Source: Tillus elongatus
Lineage: Eukaryota; Arthropoda; Insecta; Coleoptera; Cleridae
NCBI GenBank assembly: GCA_964006375.1
Contig: OZ023265.1
Coordinates: 147,666,393-147,730,392 of the forward strand
Direction of reading: 5' to 3'
Length of the DNA stretch: 64,000 nucleotides
Shown here: piece by piece, positions 55,051 to 64,000 of the stretch
Position numbering within the stretch: the stretch's first letter is position 1
How the letters are laid out: each line of letters opens with the position of its first letter
Notes under the pieces: generated by a model
Seen by the model: only the letters and a program-made list of their open reading frames with translations
Databases searched by the model: none
What the model was told of the DNA's origin: nothing
Made by a program: the position numbers and the translations under genes

Positions 55051-56660
55051 TTTGTTTGCGAAAAAGATGTACATTTATCTGAAAACATTGAAGCTCTTAC
55101 GATGAGAAGCTCAATGAAAAACAAATCTGATAAAAATCCATTGAGTGTAGACATTTGCTCATGTTTCACAGCTACCTGCACCGGACTATATGTAAAGTAA
55201 GTTATTGAATTGATTGTAACGACACGTTTTTAACGACACCAGCACAATTTCCTACTATGTATTACATTAACGGAATCATATGAGGTCGATCCTTCAGCTC
55301 ATTTGACTAATAAGCGAATGGAATGTCAGTGGAGTGTGGAAGAGTGTCAAAGCTGCTCTGTCTGGACGTCTCCAACATATTCAATGATGCGTGACATCGA
55401 ATTCCTTTCATTAAGGGCCTCTCTCAGTGAACATCCCTCGTTAAATATCGCATTTGTAGGGCCCCTCCGCGAATTTGGTCCTGCCGATTTAATCAACTGC
55501 TCCATCTGCCTCATTCATATTCAAGAGCAACCTCATGTTAACACCACGTCATTAGTTCTTTTTTCTAATTGATCGATCTGAGAGAACGTTAAAATCAGAC
55601 CTGTTTTTATTGGTAATTAGATTAAGGAGAATGTGTGTCAAGGTCTATGTTAGGGTGGCTGAAATTATCTTAAGTTTATATAACCGAATATAGAACATCA
55701 CCAGTTTTTTACAAGGAAGGATTAAAATAAAATCTAGCTATTTATAAGACGAACGCGCTGTCATAACAACTGCTCACTTTCTCCTCTTGCAATGAAGTCA
55801 CTGCTTCTGATTTGAATCACTAATTATTCGCCTATCCAGTCAATTGAGAAGCTTAGCACAATTTTCTTTGTGCAATACGAAATATAGGCATAAAAATGCT
55901 AGTCAAGATTACTCATTTGCTTGGTCTGTAATATAATATAATCTACACAAACGAAACTTTTCAGTAAATAGCTTAATATATTTTCTTTAAGTAAAAATAG
56001 ATATATCAAATAATTAAGCTATATTTGAGAACTTGGCTGAATATAACGGATACGCTGATTTCCCAGTGTAGAAATTTACTAACAAACAGAAAACAAAGAA
56101 AATGTTAAGGAAGTTGTTCATAGAACATAAAACTATCCAGGAGAGCATTCCTAATCGTGGAAAAATTTATTTAATATTATTTTTATATTATAATAGTTAT
56201 AGAAAAATTCGCTAGCATAAATCCAAATAATATCTTTTATAATTAAGTAGGTCGCATAGAAATTATAATTGTTGACCTGGAATTGCTCATATTACAGGTT
56301 TATGCAAATAATAAGTTTGTTGGAATTGCAGATTGCAACACTAAAGAATGCTGACTATTGACGATTGCGCATTGTTAAGAATGTGGAATAAGCAAGGTTA
56401 TAAATATTAGTGTTTGTATATATTACGAGAGATTATTGATTAGATTCTTAAAATGTAAAGACGCGAGACTTTTAATTTAATTATGTACAGATTTGGTTTT
56501 AAATTTTATTCGGTTAAGTTAGTTTGTAAAATTTGTTAATTCTTTTTATTAATATTAAATTTTATTACAAATTACATCGTTACCATTTCCATATTATCCT
56601 ATTTATAAGAGTTAATCCCTAATTATCCTACGCTTCCTTAGACAGGAGTCAACGACGTTT
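55051..56660. other. No gene seen
   Basis: An 89-codon plus frame (55303-55572) has ordinary composition and several Cys, but no ATG context, splice site or family that I recognise. Confidence 0.4.
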
Positions 56661-56671
56661 AGAAAAAACTC

Positions 56672-58534
<1,863 letters not shown>

Positions 58535-58778
58535 GGTCTGCCATTTAAAACTCCATATCCAATTTACTTCAAAACTAAATAGGATATTTGAAATCTGTCA
58601 ACGCTTTTTAATGAAGGAGGTCTAAACTTTTAATATATGTTTATTACAACACAAGTAGATGGCGCTGCTGCGCAAAGAAACTTTTCGATCCCCAGATCAT
58701 TGAACTAGATCGCGTTTCCTTAAGAATTACCTTAATTACATCGATTATATTTGTCTCTGTTCACAAATTTTATAAAAG

Positions 58779-59515
<737 letters not shown>

Positions 59516-59532
59516 GACCGCAGAAATATTTC

Positions 59533-59698
<166 letters not shown>

Positions 59699-60164
59699 CC
59701 GAGGGTAATAAGGCCCATGCTGGTAATAAGGCAAACACATTATATTTACTTAATCTGTGCCCGCTGCTCATTGCTGCGTCATCTATACAGTTGCTTAAGA
59801 AACTATCTTTGAAACACCAGTCGAGAAAACAGAGCATTTACATTCGCATGCAGTTGACAGCGTGTTAACTTACGGAGTCATCACTTTGCAGCAAGAATTA
59901 CAAAAACTTCGTCAAGTTTAACGTCCATTTAACCAAAAACGATTACGAGTGTGTTCATTTTCAGAGAGGTACGTTTTAATGTAATTTGTTCTTTACTTGC
60001 TCCACGATATTTGAAATATTTTTTTTATATTTTTTTAAATATTTTTACTAACTGAAGTTAACCCCAAACAAACTGTAAACACTGACTTTAATAAGGCCCA
60101 CAGAATTTGTGGTGGGCCCCATTAACCACCTCTTTTTACTCTTTTTTTCGAACTATGGCTTAAA

Positions 60165-60692
60165 AATGTCATGGTATAAGGGCCAATTGGACCCAAGAGA
60201 TGACGGAAGAAGCTTTAGCTCTCTTAAGACGAGACAAATCCTAACGTTATGTGGAAAATAAGTGCGGAGTTCCAAGACTAACATTGCGGAGATGTGCATA
60301 GAAAATTGGGAAGAAAGCCTACAATGGATAAGCAACAAGAGGATGATTTAGTGAAAAAAATCATCAGATTTTCTGAAGTAGGGTTTCCATTGACACCAAA
60401 AGCACTTAAAAGAGCCGTCTACAAATATGTTGACAGCTTGAGTATCGAAAATCGTGTCAGTAGAACAAAGGAAATTGACGCACGTGTATGGTACAGAGCT
60501 TTTATGAAGCGAAATCCGTGTTTGTCTCAAACAGTCATGAATCCTGCCAGACCGGTGATGCTGAATCCCCATATCGTTGGTGATTATTTCCATAAGTTAA
60601 GTAGCATTCTAGAAAAATATGACCTTAAACATCATCCATCAAAGATTTACAACATGGATGAGAAAGGCTATTTTGTTATACGGAATTTTCTT
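60165..60692 (+). pseudogene. pogo-like transposase fragment (psq HTH, CENP-B HTH, start of DDE)
   Basis: GIRANWTQEMTEEALALLRR and CGVPRLTLRR (60170-60290, one stop and one shift) form a pipsqueak-type HTH. The frame 60294-60692 gives GRKPTMDKQQEDDLVKKI, FPLTPKALKRAVYKYVD and ARVWYRAFMKRNPCLSQ, the CENP-B-type DNA-binding region. NPHIVGDYFHKLSSILEKY and IYNMDEKG follow; the Asp in IYNMDEKG is the first catalytic residue of the DDE_1 domain (usually NxDETG). The gene stops there and R1-like DNA follows, so two thirds of the catalytic domain are missing. A possible 5' exon donor (AGAG/GTACGTTT) is at 59970. Tc1/mariner superfamily, pogo/Tigger-jerky branch. Confidence 0.88.
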
Positions 60693-61340
60693 TAAAAAAT
60701 TCACTGATGTGGAGAAATTCTAGAATTTTTCTTCCTCTGAAGATGTTGGCATAGTCAACGAAACGATCGCAAGGTCTCTGAAATATGTGTTCTGGTGATT
60801 TGGGTTTTCTCCAAGTGTACATATGGCCTATTAGTAAAGTTAATACTTTAAACTTACAGAGACCTCGAAGAACGATTTTAGAGGTCCTAGTACGCGCATA
60901 TTTGAAGAATTCTTTCGAAAGTGTTACCATCGTTATCTCTCTATTATCAAAACAACCTTGTGTTTTAACTAACTTTTGAGAAAAATGCCCAAAACTCAAT
61001 TTTCTATGAAGCTAAAGAACTAAATTTTGCTATATCTGTAGATAGCGTAAGTCTCTTTAAAAGAAACTTTTATTACAAATTTCATTAAAGTTATACAGAA
61101 GATCTCCAGAGGGAAACTTAACTCATATTTATAAAAGTAAAGTATCTGCAAAATTATAAACGTAGCAGTTATTTTTTCTTATTAATCGCGAGTATGATTT
61201 CGTTTTAGTCAAACTAATAAAAACGGTTTTTGCAATATCAAAAATAATAAAATTTTAATTTAAGGCTCAAAGGTGACAAACTTTAGGCGTTTTAAACAAA
61301 AACGAGATCTCCAAATGTCAAAACACCAAAAAAAAACATA
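60693..61340. repeat. R1 B-module fragments and unassigned DNA
   Basis: 60693-60730 resembles the reverse end of B (TTCACTGATGTGGAGAAATT); 60855-60960 matches the B variant of 54930-55050. Remainder not recognised. Confidence 0.55.
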
Positions 61341-61348
61341 CATTCATC

Positions 61349-61415
61349 GATCTGGATTCGATAGCGTAACCTTCTGCTTAGGAGGCAAGCGCGATGCCCC
61401 TGCGCCATCTAGGCA
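61349..61415 (-). tRNA. tRNA-Arg(CCT)-like pseudogene or SINE head
   Basis: The minus strand reads TAGATGGCGCAGGGGCATCG (box A-like TGGCGCAGGG), then CTTGCCTCCTAAGCAG, which folds as an anticodon arm with CCT, then GGTTACGCTATCGAATCC as a damaged box B/T arm. The acceptor ends do not pair well and the T stem is broken, so it is not a functional tRNA. A T-rich stretch follows, but a SINE body is not evident. Confidence 0.5.
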
Positions 61416-61429
61416 CACGTCAACTAACG

Positions 61430-62620
61430 TTTTATTTGCGTGATACTTTAGATCGCCTTCATTCCCGGGATATTTTATACAAAGTATACGTAACAATTAA
61501 TTAGAGAGTTAGTAGAATTACCATTGAAACACATCCCACGATGGTCTCGGTCTTATATGACGTCGTATGTTTAAGTTTAAAGATAAAAGAAACTATTTTA
61601 GAATCATTTTGTAGAGACTTGGCTTGATTTTCTTTACATTTCTGCTATATTATGTTACAGCATAATATATCTATGCTATGCTAAAACTGTATTTTCCATA
61701 ATTGTGGCCGTGATTTTACGATTGTTGGTTCGTGTAGTATGTTTTCTACCTGGTATATATTTAGTTTGGTTACCGTTGATGTATTGTTTGTACCTTTTGA
61801 ATCAATCTACGCGTGGCAGTTAACTGCTCTGTCTGTCAGGCATTGGACTTTAACCAGTAAGTCGTATTAACAAATGTCTTTGGGATTTTATTTTTAATTT
61901 GGAAAAAAATACCTTGATTTTGGGTTCTACGCACCCAAATCTGCGCTCATCTGAAGAAATTTTTTCGAAAGCTTTGCATCGTGGTAAATGGTAAATAATA
62001 CAAGGCGTCCTATTTAACATAATTAAGTTTGAGCTATTTGCTATTAAAGCGGAAGTGAGAAAAAAGTGAATGTGTTATAAAAAAGGCTTATTTGTGACGA
62101 TTCGTCATTATAAAAATACAAAAAATTGCTTAGTTAATAACAGTGATATTTGACCGTTCCGGGACTTTTTACTAAGCCTGTATATTAACGAGTTCAATAT
62201 TACTAGTATCTAATCTAAAGGAAAACAAACAATGTTTTTCAATTAAGAATAGGTTTAGTTGTAGTTTAAGGGATACGCATATAAATAGTTTATTAGGTTA
62301 TTGACCCTTATTTAATCAATTATATATGTTTTCTGACATTGCAAATATCACGCGTATTATAAACGACATGGCCATATTAAACTTTAGATTACAATTCCTG
62401 CTGTAGACGTCCCAGCCATTCTGCGTTCCTGGAGAGTCATGTCACGTACTAAATCGACATTTTCTGGAGTAAACACAATAATAGGGACCTTTTAACACGG
62501 TACTTATCTTTAACCTTCGTCTTTCCCTTCGACAAGTAGTATCGTTCAAGGGACATTGCTCTTTCATTATAGCTGACATCTGTTTGCGGCAAACCTTGTC
62601 TGCTGTTAACAAAATAGAAA
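61430..62620. other. No gene seen; R1 B fragment at 61905-61985
   Basis: A short B-like piece (CTGCGCTCATCTGAAGAAA) lies near 61942. No recognised gene elsewhere. Confidence 0.4.
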
Positions 62621-62625
62621 ATAGT

Positions 62626-63118
62626 CTAAACGCAGCAAGTGCGTTATGGTGACGAATTTTCATAAAAATGTTTTTATTTCAAATATGTATTTTAGAATAG
62701 CAGATATCAAATTTTGTACATAGATTAGGAACCATGCACCATATTTTATCAAAATAACTTTGTTTTCAAACGGACAAAAATTTCCCCAAAATTTACTTAC
62801 GAAAATAAACGCAGCAAGTGCGTTATGGTGGTGAATTTTCATTACAATGTTCTTAATAACAAATATCTCTTTTTTTTAAAGGAAGCAGGCATGAAATTTG
62901 GTTGCCAGTATAACCCATATAGTAAAAACAATGAACCATATTTCATAAAAATGACTTTACTGTTTGAAAATGTACAAAAATTTTCCGAAAATAAACTTAA
63001 AATATCCCCGAACAATTGGTTCCTGGCCAACGAACGTTAGGTTAATAGAAAAATTGAGCTATTGCAATTTGAAACTTTAATAATAATTCGCTACCATAAC
63101 GCACTTGCTGCGTCCAGT
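62626..63118 (+). repeat. M1 modules: partial copy followed by full copy
   Basis: A 5' portion of M1 (62626-62803) runs directly into a complete one (62805-63118). Both start AAACGCAGCAAGTGCGTTAT and the second ends CATAACGCACTTGCTGCGTC. The full copy is about 314 bp with terminal inverted repeats of about 35 bp and no link or A module attached, so M1 can stand alone. Confidence 0.88.
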
Positions 63119-64000
63119 AAAAATTGAAATCGGTTACAGAAGAGCACAAGCACCTGTGAAGTCACGGGAAATGTCTACGGCTGTATTAAGTATGGAACGG
63201 TTTCACTAAGTTAGGGCAATAACAAACAACCAGATGTGCTATTCAAATTGAATTAATTCTTAGAAGTTTTCATCTTGTCTTAATTGAATCTGTCATACAA
63301 AAACTCGCTAAAAAATTCATCTGAATTACACAATCTGATCAGATAACGGTAAGATGAAATAAGACTAAAAAAATAAATAAAAAAGTGAAGTCACTAACTG
63401 AGATTAGAACACGTATTGTAGGAGTCTATTATTAAATCCACACTGCTTCCTTCACCTCTGGGTCATTGTCAACATGATAGATGTATGTACTAACAGGTAT
63501 ATACTCGAGGATATTAATTTTCTAACGTCTTAATTACTTACACCATACAATTTTTGCTTAAAATTAATTTTTTTCTCATATTTTCACAAAATAGAGGAAA
63601 ATGATGGCTAAGATATAGATCTAGGAGCTTGTTAGTTTTTTCCAGCCGCATTTTGACTCACAAATCGCTAATGCGTACTAATGTACGAGTACCAAAATTA
63701 TCAATTTTGACATTCTCTACAAACAGTATCAAATTTATCTGACAGACATAACACCCATATAATTTCGAGTTCGGAAACATCTAACTTTTTTTACATAACA
63801 AATACAAAGTATTTCCAATAGGTTAAAGTTTATATTTATAGATGAAACCAATTTTAAAATAACGTTTCGATGTTCACAAAACAATTAATAACATTTTCAG
63901 TAAACTCAAAACTAAGGATGAAATTTCCAAAGGGTCTGGAGTGGTATAATGTCTTCCATGTAATAATTGTAGTTTAAGATACAAACAAGCAGAGTCCTTA
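63119..64000. other. No gene seen
   Basis: AT-rich DNA without a recognised repeat, coding frame or RNA gene. Confidence 0.45.

Noticed and set aside
55303..55572. 89-codon Cys-containing ORF as a host exon
   Set aside because: No acceptor or donor of quality at its edges and no family recognised; left as blank DNA.

Overview
The window is AT-rich, intron- or intergenic-type DNA of an animal, most likely an insect. The clues are LINE, piggyBac, Tc1/mariner (DD41D), pogo and Penelope relics side by side, short GT-AG introns, long (TA)n tracts and no bacterial-style gene packing. A beetle would fit, but the species cannot be fixed from sequence alone. Almost everything recognisable is transposable-element derived. 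The only candidate host coding sequence is one exon (47999-48202, minus strand) with good splice sites; its protein is not recognised.

Layout. 0.4-1.8 kb: truncated LINE. 3.0-3.4 kb: inverted pair of Penelope-type ends. 4.6-5.4 kb: TA-flanked inverted-repeat element. 5.9-8.8 kb: four tandem copies of a block holding a LINE reverse-transcriptase piece. 9.3-10.4 kb: second LINE. 10.8-15.2 kb: dead mariner-like element whose left terminal repeat was split by an almost complete piggyBac. 15.2-15.9 kb: Penelope GIY-YIG relic with a hammerhead-like motif behind it. 17.9-23.3 kb: LINE fragments and a 99-bp satellite split by a LINE insertion with a clear target duplication. 24.8-26.8 kb: DD41D transposon with frameshifted transposase. 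27.6-38.7 kb: several copies of a dispersed composite repeat (called R1 here) whose internal (TA)n tracts carry three different insertions, one being a DD41D transposon with an unbroken 362-residue transposase (33475-35542). 38.7-47.6 kb: LINE and transposase relics, a 1-kb element with about 370-bp inverted repeats, more R1. 49.3-50.6 kb: two LINE 3' ends whose tails are (TA)n/(TG)n microsatellites; one has a 32-bp target duplication. 50.7-54.0 kb: second piggyBac abutting an RTE-like LINE. 56.7-58.0 kb: complete-looking R1 copy. 58.9-59.5 kb: another inverted Penelope-end pair. 60.2-60.7 kb: pogo-like transposase fragment. 61.4 kb: tRNA-Arg-like sequence. 62.6-63.1 kb: R1 terminal modules.

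How the parts interact. The strongest theme is microsatellite and transposon feeding each other. TA-targeting elements sit inside (TA)n tracts that belong to R1, and at least one LINE insertion demonstrably brought a TA/TG microsatellite with it as its 3' tail. The DD41D element at 33.5-35.5 kb is the one entity here that could still encode a working enzyme. No RNA virus, CRISPR array, operon or bacterial gene was seen. All boundaries are from reading by eye; family names for LINEs are tentative.
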